From: a virus
Length of the DNA stretch: 64,000 bases
Direction: 5' to 3' (one strand)
Virus record (IMG/VR): IMGVR_UViG_3300035092_000015
Location: 16,876 to 80,875 of that record
Of this stretch, positions 48,314-56,642 are shown piece after piece. Each line of letters begins with the position of its first letter. The first letter of the stretch is position 1. The position numbers and the translations under genes are program-made. The notes below the pieces were generated by a model. That model saw nothing but the letters and a program-made list of their open reading frames with translations. It was not told the DNA's origin and ran no database searches.

Positions 48314-49330
48314 GTGCCGGCGCCCCGCGACCAGCCGCGTTGGCCCCGGGGATCGCCCGACGACCCGGAGGGTAGAGGCCAGGGCGGACGGTGGCGTGAA
48401 CGCAACGCCGCCACCATGTGGTCCGACCAGCTGTACACCCGGATCGGCGGGATCCCGCCCTGGGCCGATCGCTCGTACATCGCCCGGTTGGCGTTGCTAC
48501 GTCCGAAACGGGAAGGCCGGATATCTGGCGGGTCGGTGGCGCAGACCCAGCAGCTGGACTACGACGGCGGCGGGGTCGCCATCCGTAAGACCTTCTCCGA
48601 CGACGACGACGGGAAACGGGCAGCATCGGCCGAATACCTGTCGTCGTTGGTGTCCGACGTCGTGGGGGCGATGGCCCCGGCAGTGGTGAAAGACCCGACC
48701 GACCCGGAACACGCGGTGATCATGGGCCGGGTCAACGGCGACCTCGGGACGATGCACACCGGGTCGAAGGACGCCACCGAATGGGGCGAGGCCCGGTACT
48801 GGTACGCCGAGTCCGACGCCGGCCGTAGGATCGGGCTGTTGGATGTCCTGATCGCGAACCGCGACCGGCATTCGATGAACTGGATCATGTCGAACGAACT
48901 GGACGCCCCCCACGCGTGGCGGCCGGACCAGGGCACGATACGTCGGCCGATCCCGATCGACCATTCGGAGGCATTCCAGGACACGTTGATCGCCGGGGCC
49001 GGGTTGAAGATCGTCAGCCCTGAAGGGCAGTACACCGCCCCGATGGAGCTTCTGGCGTACCGTGGTTTCACCGGTGCGTGGCTGCAACGCGCGGGGGAAC
49101 TGGCCGACGAGTCGGGGGTGGCGATCGACGCCCACTCGGTCGGCGGGACCCTGGCATACCAGGAGAAGAACCCACTACACCCGGACGATGTTCCGGTCCT
49201 ACGGGCCCGGTTGGAGGCTCTGCGACCGAGGTTCGCCGACGAGGATATGCTCGAGCAGTACACGTTGATGATGCGCCGGTTCGAACACCTCGCGCGGCGG
49301 GCTGCCGGGACCGAGCGGATGTTCCCATGA
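48314..49330 (+). CDS. Tagged PI3/4-kinase-like protein 1 (338 aa)
   Basis: GTG start. Tag: RDQPRWPRGSPDDPEG, RGQGGRWRERN, then MWSDQLYTRIGG. N-lobe strands SVAQTQQLDYD and VAIRKTF (possible ATP-site Lys), a hinge-like HAVIMGRVNG, catalytic loop ANRDRHSMNW (about 180-189) and metal-loop IPIDHSEAF (about 213-221). This DRHxxNW...IDH arrangement is that of PI3/4-kinase-like enzymes. It likely phosphorylates a protein or lipid in the host after injection (inference). First of four related neighbours. Confidence 0.68.
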   Translation: MPAPRDQPRWPRGSPDDPEGRGQGGRWRERNAATMWSDQLYTRIGGIPPWADRSYIARLALLRPKREGRISGGSVAQTQQLDYDGGGVAIRKTFSDDDDGKRAASAEYLSSLVSDVVGAMAPAVVKDPTDPEHAVIMGRVNGDLGTMHTGSKDATEWGEARYWYAESDAGRRIGLLDVLIANRDRHSMNWIMSNELDAPHAWRPDQGTIRRPIPIDHSEAFQDTLIAGAGLKIVSPEGQYTAPMELLAYRGFTGAWLQRAGELADESGVAIDAHSVGGTLAYQEKNPLHPDDVPVLRARLEALRPRFADEDMLEQYTLMMRRFEHLARRAAGTERMFP

Positions 49331-50244
49331 GCCGCGACTGGGACCCCGACAAGCACCCCCGCGACCCGGACGACGGACGATTCACCGAGACGTGGGCCGC
49401 CCAGGCAGTGGCCAGACTCTGGCGGCCCAGGACTCACAACGAACTGGCCGACCTGGTCAAACGGGACGATTACACCGAATCTGACCTCGCAGGCGGCAGT
49501 TCCTCCCACACTCGGCTGTACACCTACAGCACCGGAGAACGGGTGGTGCACAAAACCGCCTTCGGTCAAGAAGACGAAGATTTCGATGAGTTCAGCCGGG
49601 ATGATTATGAAGGCGGCTACGGGCCGCCGCCCGGCGAAGAGAACAGCGTCACCTGGGACCAACTGGACGCGATCCAACAGGCCGAAAACGAAACCATCGC
49701 CAGCCTGATCGGACGCGCCATCGGCGCTCCCGTCCCCGCTGCCGTGTACGACCACAGCCGCCGCGATTCGATCTACATGGACTACGTGCCCGGCCGGACT
49801 GCTTGGGCCGAGTTCCAGCACCGCAACCCGCGCGGCAGGCACACCGAGTTCTACCAGATGCAGCAGCAGCTGGCTGCCACCGATCAGGGCCGGCTGTTGG
49901 GGCTGCTGGACCTGTTGATCGGCAACGGTGACCGCAACGGCAACAACTGGATCATCGACCCCGACGGGCGGATCTGGGGGATCGACCACGCGCACAGCTT
50001 CGACCAGGGCGACGGCGGCGGTGTGTCGGATTTCGCCGACCCGATCATGATCCGGCGTCTCGACCCGGACGATAAGATCGTCGACTTTCATCCAGACGAT
50101 GCCCGCGAAGCCGCCCGGCGGATCGCCGAACTGCGACCAGCGATCGACCGGCCCGGAGTGTGGCCGAGTGTCAACGATATGCTGGACACTCTGGAGCAGC
50201 TGGCCCGGCACGGCGACCCAGACGCCCCCCGGAGGATCTTGTGA
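49327..50244 (+). CDS. Tagged PI3/4-kinase-like protein 2 (305 aa)
   Basis: ATGA overlap. Tag: DPDKHPRDPDDGRFTETWAA. N-lobe: SSSHTRLYTYSTGERVVHKT (Lys), GRAIGAPVPAAVYD, IYMDYVPGRTAW. Catalytic loop GNGDRNGNNWI (from residue 199), metal-loop GIDHAHSFDQGD (from residue 218). An acidic insert lies between the N-lobe strands. Same family as the neighbours. Confidence 0.7.
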   Translation: MSRDWDPDKHPRDPDDGRFTETWAAQAVARLWRPRTHNELADLVKRDDYTESDLAGGSSSHTRLYTYSTGERVVHKTAFGQEDEDFDEFSRDDYEGGYGPPPGEENSVTWDQLDAIQQAENETIASLIGRAIGAPVPAAVYDHSRRDSIYMDYVPGRTAWAEFQHRNPRGRHTEFYQMQQQLAATDQGRLLGLLDLLIGNGDRNGNNWIIDPDGRIWGIDHAHSFDQGDGGGVSDFADPIMIRRLDPDDKIVDFHPDDAREAARRIAELRPAIDRPGVWPSVNDMLDTLEQLARHGDPDAPRRIL

Positions 50245-51023
50245 CCCGCGACTGGGACGAGGCCGAACACCCCCGCGACGAGGCCGGGCGGTTCACCGAA
50301 GCCTGGGCCGCATCACTGCACGGGCTGATGTTCCCGGGCAACGGGCTGATGACCCACGACGACCTGGACAAATACCGCGACCGGACCGACTACACCGCCG
50401 AACGGCTCGGCAACTCGTCCAACCCGGTGCACCTGCGGACCTACAGCGACGGGCGGCAGCTGGTCCACAAAGAACACGAACTCGACCATCAGGCCGACAA
50501 CGAGATCCGGGCCTCCTGGATGGGTTGGGCCGTCGGCGCACCCGTCCCGGCCGTGGTGTCCGACCCGGAAGACCCCGAATACGGCACCCTGTCGGAGTAC
50601 ATCGACGGGCTCACCCCGTCCTGGCACTCCAGCCCGGAGATGGTCCAGTGGGCCCAGGGACGGACTGGCGCCGACCGGTTGGGGCTGTTCGACCTGCTGG
50701 CCGGCGCCGCCGATCGGCACAACTTCAACTGGTTGGTCGACGACGACGGGCACGTCTATGGGATCGACCACGCCGACGTTGAGTTCGGGAGGGAGAACGT
50801 AGCGATCGGGCCGTTCGTCCAGTTGTACTACTACAGAGACAGAGGTTCGGCCAATCCGGCTGTCCCCGGTCGGTACATCCAACCGCCACTGACCCAGGCC
50901 CAGCTGCAGGTCGTGGAGCAGCGGCTGGAGCACCTGCGGTACCAGCGTAAGATGTTCAGCCCCGGCGAGTGGCGCGGGATCCGTAAGATGCTCGAGCAGG
51001 TCAAACAGAAAGCTATGCCATGA
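50241..51023 (+). CDS. Tagged PI3/4-kinase-like protein 3 (260 aa)
   Basis: GTG (GTGA overlap). Tag: DEAEHPRDEAGRFTEAWAAS. N-lobe VHLRTYSDGRQLVHKE, then GWAVGAPVPAVVSD and LSEYIDGLTPSW. Catalytic loop AADRHNFNWLVDDDG (about 156-170), metal-loop GIDHADVEF. Shortest of the four; its C-terminus is a helix pair. Confidence 0.7.
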   Translation: MTRDWDEAEHPRDEAGRFTEAWAASLHGLMFPGNGLMTHDDLDKYRDRTDYTAERLGNSSNPVHLRTYSDGRQLVHKEHELDHQADNEIRASWMGWAVGAPVPAVVSDPEDPEYGTLSEYIDGLTPSWHSSPEMVQWAQGRTGADRLGLFDLLAGAADRHNFNWLVDDDGHVYGIDHADVEFGRENVAIGPFVQLYYYRDRGSANPAVPGRYIQPPLTQAQLQVVEQRLEHLRYQRKMFSPGEWRGIRKMLEQVKQKAMP

Positions 51024-51895
51024 CCGACCAGCCGCGTTGGCCCGGAGGAACCCCAGTCGCCCCCGACGGGAAAGGCCCTGGTGGCGGCCGGTTCCGCGAC
51101 AGCGTCCCCGAAGGGTGGGCGTTGCAGACCGCGCTAGTGCTCGGGCAGAAACAACCCTGGAAGCGGATCTCACGCGGCGAGCTGAGCCTGGCCGTACGGC
51201 GCGGCACCGACGCCGCTGCCGCCGACAAACTGCACGGCGGGGAGATGGCCCAAACCCAGATCTTCACCCACCCCGACGGGCAGGCGGTCGTCAAGAAGAC
51301 CTACGGCCGGTTCGACCACGACTCAGTCGACTCGGAATACCTGACCGGGTTGGTGTCGGAGGCGATCGGCGCACCCACCCCGGCGGTGGTCCGCGACCCC
51401 GACGGCGACCCAGCTGTCGTGTGGATGCAGTACGTGCCGGGTTCGTTGGCTGCGTCGCAGCTGCCCCGACGGTTGACCCCCGACCCGTACGCGTCTGATG
51501 ACGCGGCGCTGCTCGGGCTGCTCGACATCCTGACGTTGAACTGGGACCGCAACGCCGGCAACTGGAAGCACGCCCCCGGGAACAGGATCGTCGGGATCGA
51601 CCACGGCGAGGCGTTCAAGATCTCAGCCCCGGACAACCCGGACGGATCGCCCGGCATCCCCCGGCAGATGCGCGACTCCGGGTTCACGAAGCTGTACGCC
51701 GACCGGGGTGTCCTGGGTTGGTCCTGGAGGGACAACGACCTGCACCCCGACGACCTGGAGGCGCTGCGGCCGAGGCTGCAGGCGCTGCGGGCACAGTTCG
51801 TCCAGGGCCACCGGGGCAGCTACCACGACGCGATGATGCGCCGACTGGATGAGCTGCAACGCCGCGCCCGGGGGACCCGCCGGAGGATCCAATGA
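51020..51895 (+). CDS. Tagged PI3/4-kinase-like protein 4 (291 aa)
   Basis: ATGA overlap. Tag in long form: TDQPRWPGGTPVAPDG and GKGPGGGRFRDSVPEGW. N-lobe: AQTQIFTHPDGQAVVKKTYG, EAIGAPTPAVVRD, VVWMQYVPGSLAAS. Catalytic loop LNWDRNAGNWKH (about 173-184) and metal-loop GIDHGEAFKI. It shares SVAQT/MAQT and IDH(S/G)EAF with kinase 1, so 1 and 4 may be closest. Confidence 0.7.
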   Translation: MTDQPRWPGGTPVAPDGKGPGGGRFRDSVPEGWALQTALVLGQKQPWKRISRGELSLAVRRGTDAAAADKLHGGEMAQTQIFTHPDGQAVVKKTYGRFDHDSVDSEYLTGLVSEAIGAPTPAVVRDPDGDPAVVWMQYVPGSLAASQLPRRLTPDPYASDDAALLGLLDILTLNWDRNAGNWKHAPGNRIVGIDHGEAFKISAPDNPDGSPGIPRQMRDSGFTKLYADRGVLGWSWRDNDLHPDDLEALRPRLQALRAQFVQGHRGSYHDAMMRRLDELQRRARGTRRRIQ

Positions 51896-52956
51896 CCCTG
51901 CCGGTAGGACCGACAGACGAGCAACTCGGCGTCGAACTGCGCGCCGCCGCGATCCTCACCAACGAACTGCGCCAACAGCTGGAGGTCGCCACCCGGCAAA
52001 TCGCAGCTTTGTACATCGGGCTGGCCGGCAGTTTGAGCCAACCGCTGCCGCCGCCGGTCCGCCGCCGGTTCGCCGACGCTGCCGGGCAGATCATCGCCCG
52101 GGTGGCGGTCGACATCCGGGTTCCGTTGTGGGAGATGGTCCTGCAGGCGTTGGATCTGGGGCAGCAGTCGGCGACTCCGTTTGTGCAGCAGGTCCCGGCC
52201 CGGCTGCGCAGCTACAGCCAACACACCTACGACCAGCTGGTCGCTGGATTGCAGCAGCTGGAACGCCCACCGGCGACGGTACACCAGTGGGTGGTTGCGT
52301 TGGCGGCGGCTGCCCAGGCAAGGATCGACGCGCAGTTGTTGTCCGCGCAATCAGCCGGTCAGGTCGGGGCGCCTCCGGCGGATTTCGCGGAGGTCCTGGC
52401 GCGGATCATCGCCCCGGCCGAGCAGGCGTTGACCGGGCTTGAGCGGGACGCGCGGTGGGCGACCAACGCCGGGTTCAACATGGGGGTCCGGGAGGTTGCG
52501 GACCTGGCCGGGGTGTCGCGGATGTGGATCGCCGAACGCGACGCGTGCCTGCACTGCTTGGCGTTGTCCGGTGAGATCGCCGGGCCGGGTCAGCCGTACA
52601 ACGCGAGCCTGACGTTCTACATCGGGCCGAACGGGCTGTTCAAACCGCTACCGGTCTATCCGGTCGGCCCGTTGTGGGGTCCGCCCCGGCACCCGAACTG
52701 CCGGTGTTTCCAACGACCCGCGCCGGTGCTAGCCGGGTACCCGGTCCAGCCGTGGGAGTCGGGGCCGTACACCCCGTCGCAGGCGTTGAAGCGCGAAGCC
52801 CGCCGGTCAGTTCTGCGCGGGGTGAGCGGGTCGGATTCGCTGCCGGCCCGGTTGCGCGCCACGGATGCTTTACTGGCCGTGGGTGCTGGGCTGCCGGTGT
52901 CGGTGGAGCGGCGGGCCCGGCAGGCGGTGCGTCGCGGCGGATACGGGGGGAGGTGA
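51892..52956 (+). CDS. MuF-like minor head protein
   Basis: A 354-residue protein. The MuF core is clear: VSRMWIAERDACLHCLALSG, then GPPRHPNCRCF, the W-x-A...D-x-C-x-x-C...P-P-x-H-P-x-C-R-C pattern. N-terminal helices may contact the portal. MuF proteins sit inside the capsid near the portal and are often fused to toxins. Here it lacks the HPR tag, while the neighbours carry it and the enzyme domains. Confidence 0.8.
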   Translation: MTLPVGPTDEQLGVELRAAAILTNELRQQLEVATRQIAALYIGLAGSLSQPLPPPVRRRFADAAGQIIARVAVDIRVPLWEMVLQALDLGQQSATPFVQQVPARLRSYSQHTYDQLVAGLQQLERPPATVHQWVVALAAAAQARIDAQLLSAQSAGQVGAPPADFAEVLARIIAPAEQALTGLERDARWATNAGFNMGVREVADLAGVSRMWIAERDACLHCLALSGEIAGPGQPYNASLTFYIGPNGLFKPLPVYPVGPLWGPPRHPNCRCFQRPAPVLAGYPVQPWESGPYTPSQALKREARRSVLRGVSGSDSLPARLRATDALLAVGAGLPVSVERRARQAVRRGGYGGR

Positions 52957-52961
52957 TTGGG

Positions 52962-53051
52962 ATGGCGAAGAAGGGCCGGTTGGGCAACTTCGGCGGGAAG
53001 AAGGCCCCGCCGTTCACGAAGAAGAGCGGCAAGGGCGGTAAGAAGAAGTGA
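52962..53051 (+). CDS. Tiny Lys/Gly-rich protein (29 aa)
   Basis: ATG 52962 after GGGAGG, stop overlapping the next GTG (GTGA). Sequence is almost only Lys, Gly and a few Phe/Pro (MAKKGRLGNFGGKKAPPF then a Lys-rich end). Probably DNA-binding. The overlap supports translation. Confidence 0.5.
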   Translation: MAKKGRLGNFGGKKAPPFTKKSGKGGKKK

Positions 53052-53809
53052 CGCAGCAGCGTTGGCCCCGGGGCACCCCGATTGCCCCGGGCGGCCACGG
53101 CCCAGGTGGCGGACGTTACCGGGGTGTGTCCAGTTCGGCGTTCGACGATGATGATCATGACGTGTGGGTCAGCACCGTGTCGGACCGGATGGAGGCGTTG
53201 AAGCGGACCCCGCCGTGGATCTCCGGCCGGGCCGAGTGGAAGCAGCACCACCGCGACCAGTGGGTGGCCAAAGCGGCCGAGACGTTGAACGAACTGGGCT
53301 ACCAGGCGGTGGACGCGCCGAACGGCGGGCTGTTGCCCCACCCGCAGGGCTACCCGGGTGCGGCGGGATCCTACCACTACCGGTTCTCTCCCGAGACCCT
53401 CGGCGAGGTCTACGACCAACATGCCTACCGGTACTACCCGCACGACTACATGATCGACGCCATCGGCATCCTCGAGGACGGGTCGCCCGTCGGCTTGGCC
53501 GAGCTGCGCAGCGCCCGAGGCGACTGGCGGGTCTCGATGCAAGCCTACGGCGAAGGACCGGACACGAAAGAGATCCTCGGGCATGCCCTGGCTGCGCACC
53601 CCGACTACGCCACCTCCGGGGACTTCTCTATCCGGACACCGTCCGGCGAGTGGGCGATGCTGGAGGAGATGTACGTCGACCCGGAAGACCCGGACACGGT
53701 CGAGTTGCATGCCGGGGATCAGGTGTGGGAGATCGACACCAGCGACGATGTCCTGATCCGGCGGGACTGGGAGCCGAAGTACCGCAGCCCTGAACTCGGG
53801 AAGAGGTAA
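53048..53809 (+). CDS. Tagged protein with C-terminal beta module (253 aa)
   Basis: GTG. Tag: TQQRWPRGTPIAPGGHG and GPGGGRYRG. Middle part is alpha/beta (YHYRFSPETLGEVYDQHAYR, MIDAIGILEDGSPVGLAEL). The C-terminal module SIRTPSGEWAMLEEMYVD, ending in DDVLIRRDW, matches those of the 39203 and 42709 proteins. Enzyme activity not recognised. Confidence 0.6.
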   Translation: MTQQRWPRGTPIAPGGHGPGGGRYRGVSSSAFDDDDHDVWVSTVSDRMEALKRTPPWISGRAEWKQHHRDQWVAKAAETLNELGYQAVDAPNGGLLPHPQGYPGAAGSYHYRFSPETLGEVYDQHAYRYYPHDYMIDAIGILEDGSPVGLAELRSARGDWRVSMQAYGEGPDTKEILGHALAAHPDYATSGDFSIRTPSGEWAMLEEMYVDPEDPDTVELHAGDQVWEIDTSDDVLIRRDWEPKYRSPELGKR

Positions 53810-53811
53810 CC

Positions 53812-55446
53812 GTGGCCCGCAGGTTCGTCGAACACGACCACCCCCGGTGGCCAGCTGAAGCCCCGGACGGCAAAGGTGGGGAGTTCCGCGACAAAACCCC
53901 CGACATCGGCGGCGGCGGGGATTGGGCCGATCGGCTGTCCGGACGGATCGGGGTGCAGTCGGCGGGCCGGCACGGGTCGGTCGCGACCGGGCTGCGCCAG
54001 ACCTGCCCGGTGTGTTACCGGCAGGTGAAGGTGGTCGGGTCGGGGAAGCTGTCGACCCACAACGGGCACGACGGGAAACGCTGCCCCGGGTCCGGCCAGC
54101 CGGCTACAGTCAAACCACCGGCGGACATCCAACGAGCCCCGAGCCGGGCGACCGGGGTGAAGCCGCCCGCGAAGAAGGCCACCCGCCGCGCGGCTGGCGG
54201 CACGTTGCGGCCACCGCCGCCGCCGAGGGTCACCCCCGGGGCGTGGGACGCACCGGTCACTGGTGCGGCCGAGACCCGGATGGCCGATTGGCGGTCCCGG
54301 ACCATGCACCGTCAGGCCGACGGGTCGATGTACCACCCGAACACCGCCGCGACCCGGGCGGCGGAGATCCAACGGTTGCACCACGACATCCAGGCCGAGG
54401 AGAAGAACCTGGAGGGCCGGCGCAACACAGCGGTGTACAACGCCGCGAGGATCGACCTCGGGTTGAAGCACTGGGAGATCATCCCGTACGGTAAAGAGAA
54501 GGACTACGCCGACGCCGCCGACGCCGACCCGCAGGTGCTGGCGGCGGAGGCCAGGCTCCAGTCGCTGCGCAACCAGCTGGACTACGCCGAGTTGGCGATC
54601 AAACACGACCGGCCGTTCGACCCGACCAACCCGCTCGCGTACTACGGGTCGATGCTGCACATCGAATCGAACGACTGGTTCGCCTACGGGGTCCTGGACC
54701 AACTGGAGCAGCGTGTCCCGCCCGCGTTCCACAAAGCAGTCGCGGAGTGGCTGGCGTTCCAGAGCCGGCACAACAACAGCGCAGGGATCTGGGTCGGATC
54801 CACCCACAGCATCCGCGACCTGGACAACCTCAGACGGCAGATCACCAAACCGCCGCGCGGGTGGGGCAAGAAAGCCACTATGGCCACCTGGGACGACGTG
54901 GACGGGGTGGTGTCCGGCAGCGCCGTCTACGCGGTGGTCCACACCGACAACAGCGAATCGCACCTGCGCAGCCGCCGCCGGAGCCACCAGATGGCCGGCA
55001 TCCCGCAGGACCTGGCCGTCGGTGATGCCGGACTGCACGAGTTCGGCCATGTCCTGGACGCCGCGATGGGGTTCTTCAACACCAGCCGGGCCTACCGGTG
55101 GGACGACGCGTCGGCCCAGCGGAAGTGGCGTTTGATCCATGGTCGGATCAAGCGAGGGTCTCGGCGGCTGTCGCCGTACTACCGGCAGAAAGGCGACGCC
55201 GGCCCAGAGGAGTTCTGGGCGGATACGTTCTTCACTTGGGCATCGGCTGACCCGACTCCGACAACCGACCCGTTCTATGCTGGGGGCAGAGCCGGACGGG
55301 CGGTCACCACACGGGATTTGCTGATGCTGGAGACGTATGGCGGGCAGATCGAAGATGTTATGTCGATCTCGGACTACTTCGACGGGCTGCACCGGGATCT
55401 GGTCAGTGGGCGGCGGCTGCCCAGGATCGAACAGAGGAGGCCGTAA
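53812..55446 (+). CDS. Tagged zinc metalloprotease-like protein (544 aa)
   Basis: GTG. Tag: EHDHPRWPAEAPDG, GKGGEFRDK and GDWADRLSGRIG. Residues about 64-98 form a CPVC...H...C zinc motif ending in PGSG. The C-terminal third has HEFGH (409-413) with AGL before it and PEEFWADTF (from 465) downstream, the HExxH plus distal Glu layout of gluzincin/anthrax-lethal-factor-like proteases. A protease inside the capsid could process head proteins or be injected as an effector; I cannot tell which. Confidence 0.72.
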   Translation: MARRFVEHDHPRWPAEAPDGKGGEFRDKTPDIGGGGDWADRLSGRIGVQSAGRHGSVATGLRQTCPVCYRQVKVVGSGKLSTHNGHDGKRCPGSGQPATVKPPADIQRAPSRATGVKPPAKKATRRAAGGTLRPPPPPRVTPGAWDAPVTGAAETRMADWRSRTMHRQADGSMYHPNTAATRAAEIQRLHHDIQAEEKNLEGRRNTAVYNAARIDLGLKHWEIIPYGKEKDYADAADADPQVLAAEARLQSLRNQLDYAELAIKHDRPFDPTNPLAYYGSMLHIESNDWFAYGVLDQLEQRVPPAFHKAVAEWLAFQSRHNNSAGIWVGSTHSIRDLDNLRRQITKPPRGWGKKATMATWDDVDGVVSGSAVYAVVHTDNSESHLRSRRRSHQMAGIPQDLAVGDAGLHEFGHVLDAAMGFFNTSRAYRWDDASAQRKWRLIHGRIKRGSRRLSPYYRQKGDAGPEEFWADTFFTWASADPTPTTDPFYAGGRAGRAVTTRDLLMLETYGGQIEDVMSISDYFDGLHRDLVSGRRLPRIEQRRP

Positions 55447-55643
55447 TGTCGGTCGGTGAACCGTGGCAGGACAAGAACGGCCAGTGGATGGTCCCGACCC
55501 GGGTTGAAGGCGACGACGAGGACGACCAGCGGGTGGTGGGGATGGGTTGGGCTCCGTTGACCCCGGACCATCCGTTGTACGAGCAGTGGCTGCAGTACAT
55601 CCGGGCCGGTTGGGCACGCGAGGTCGACGCCCGGATCAGCTAG
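55446..55643 (+). CDS. Small hypothetical protein (65 aa)
   Basis: ATG 55446. Starts MSVGEPWQDKNGQWMVPTR, acidic middle (VEGDDEDDQRVVG), helical end. It ends in TAG and the frame remains open through the scaffold gene's start 33 bases later, so amber readthrough would extend the scaffold. Untagged. Confidence 0.55.
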   Translation: MSVGEPWQDKNGQWMVPTRVEGDDEDDQRVVGMGWAPLTPDHPLYEQWLQYIRAGWAREVDARIS

Positions 55644-55676
55644 AATGGCAGGATCCCCCGGGATGGGGGGGCTGGC

Positions 55677-56504
55677 GTGATGCCGGCACTTTTGCGAACA
55701 GGAGCGGTCGGGATGACCAGACGAGACGGCGCGATCGTGGCCGGGCCGGACGACGACGACCTGGACCCCAACGGCCCGGACGATGACGACGAGCTCGACG
55801 AGGACGAACTGGAAACACCGCCGGCCCAGCAGCAGGGGCCGACCCGTGAGGAGCTTCTGGCGGAGGTCCAGCGGCTGCGCCGGGGCAACACCCGCAACAA
55901 CCGGGAGCTGCAGAAAACCCGCCAGGTCACGGCGTGGATGAAGAAACACGGCATCGTCGACCTCGAGCAGTGGCTGGCCGACCAGCAGACCCCGTCCGGT
56001 AGCCCCGGAGAGGTATCTGGGAGCCCCACGGAGACACTCGGAACGCCACCCGGGCATGTCGATAACCCTCCGGCCCCTCCAGCGCCTCCGGCGCCGCCTG
56101 CGCCGAACGAGGCGGAAGTCGAACGGCGGGTCCGGCTCGAGTTGGAGCGGCAGCGGGCGCAGGACGAAGAGCGGGTCGACAAGCTCACCAACTCGCTGCG
56201 CGCGAGCGCCATCCAGGCAGCCCTGTCCGGCGCCCGGTTCAGCGGGACCGTCGCGACCGCGTTGAAGGTCATCGACCAGTCGAAGATCGAGGTCGACGCC
56301 GACGGGAACGTCACCGGGGTCGATGACGCTGTGGCCGAACTGCGCGCTGAGATCCCCGAATGGTTCCGCCGCCCCACCCAACCCACGGCCAGCAGTCCGA
56401 CCCGCAACGGCGGCGCGGTCGACGGTGGGGAGAAGCGCCCACCACCTGCGAAGCCGCGACGTTGGGAAGACCAGATCGTTGACCGGTGGCGAGGCGGCCG
56501 GTAA
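55677..56504 (+). CDS. Scaffolding protein
   Basis: A 275-residue protein. Very acidic N-terminus (GPDDDDLDPNGPDDDDELDE), a helical segment (TREELLAEVQRLRRGNTRNN), a Pro-Ala linker, a second helix (NEAEVERRVRLELERQRAQD) and a basic C-terminus. This charge layout and place just before the major capsid fit a capsid scaffold that binds the shell by its basic end. GTG 55677 precedes an ATG by one codon; GGGGGG upstream. Confidence 0.72.
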   Translation: MMPALLRTGAVGMTRRDGAIVAGPDDDDLDPNGPDDDDELDEDELETPPAQQQGPTREELLAEVQRLRRGNTRNNRELQKTRQVTAWMKKHGIVDLEQWLADQQTPSGSPGEVSGSPTETLGTPPGHVDNPPAPPAPPAPPAPNEAEVERRVRLELERQRAQDEERVDKLTNSLRASAIQAALSGARFSGTVATALKVIDQSKIEVDADGNVTGVDDAVAELRAEIPEWFRRPTQPTASSPTRNGGAVDGGEKRPPPAKPRRWEDQIVDRWRGGR

Positions 56505-56573
56505 GATCGAGCCTGGGTTCACACCCCCCCTCAACCGCCCCCGCGCAAAACCCTCCGGGGACCTGGACAGCGA

Positions 56574-56617
56574 GCCGCCCCCGTGCTCGCCGGTGGTCCG
56601 GTCGGCGCGGGGGCGGC
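56574..56617. terminator. Long hairpin between convergent genes
   Basis: GCCGCCCCC (56574-56582) pairs with GGGGGCGGC (56609-56617) around a 26-base loop that can itself pair. It lies between the scaffold gene and a convergent reverse-strand gene, as expected for a two-way terminator. No T run. Confidence 0.5.
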
Positions 56618-56642
56618 CCTATCCCGGGGTGAACCTGTGGGA

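Noticed and set aside
48559-50211. Leftward open frame of 550 codons
   Set aside because: Lies opposite kinases 1 and 2, whose catalytic loops are clear on the plus strand.
53719-55617. Leftward open frame of 632 codons
   Set aside because: Shadow of the metalloprotease gene, which carries HEFGH on the plus strand.
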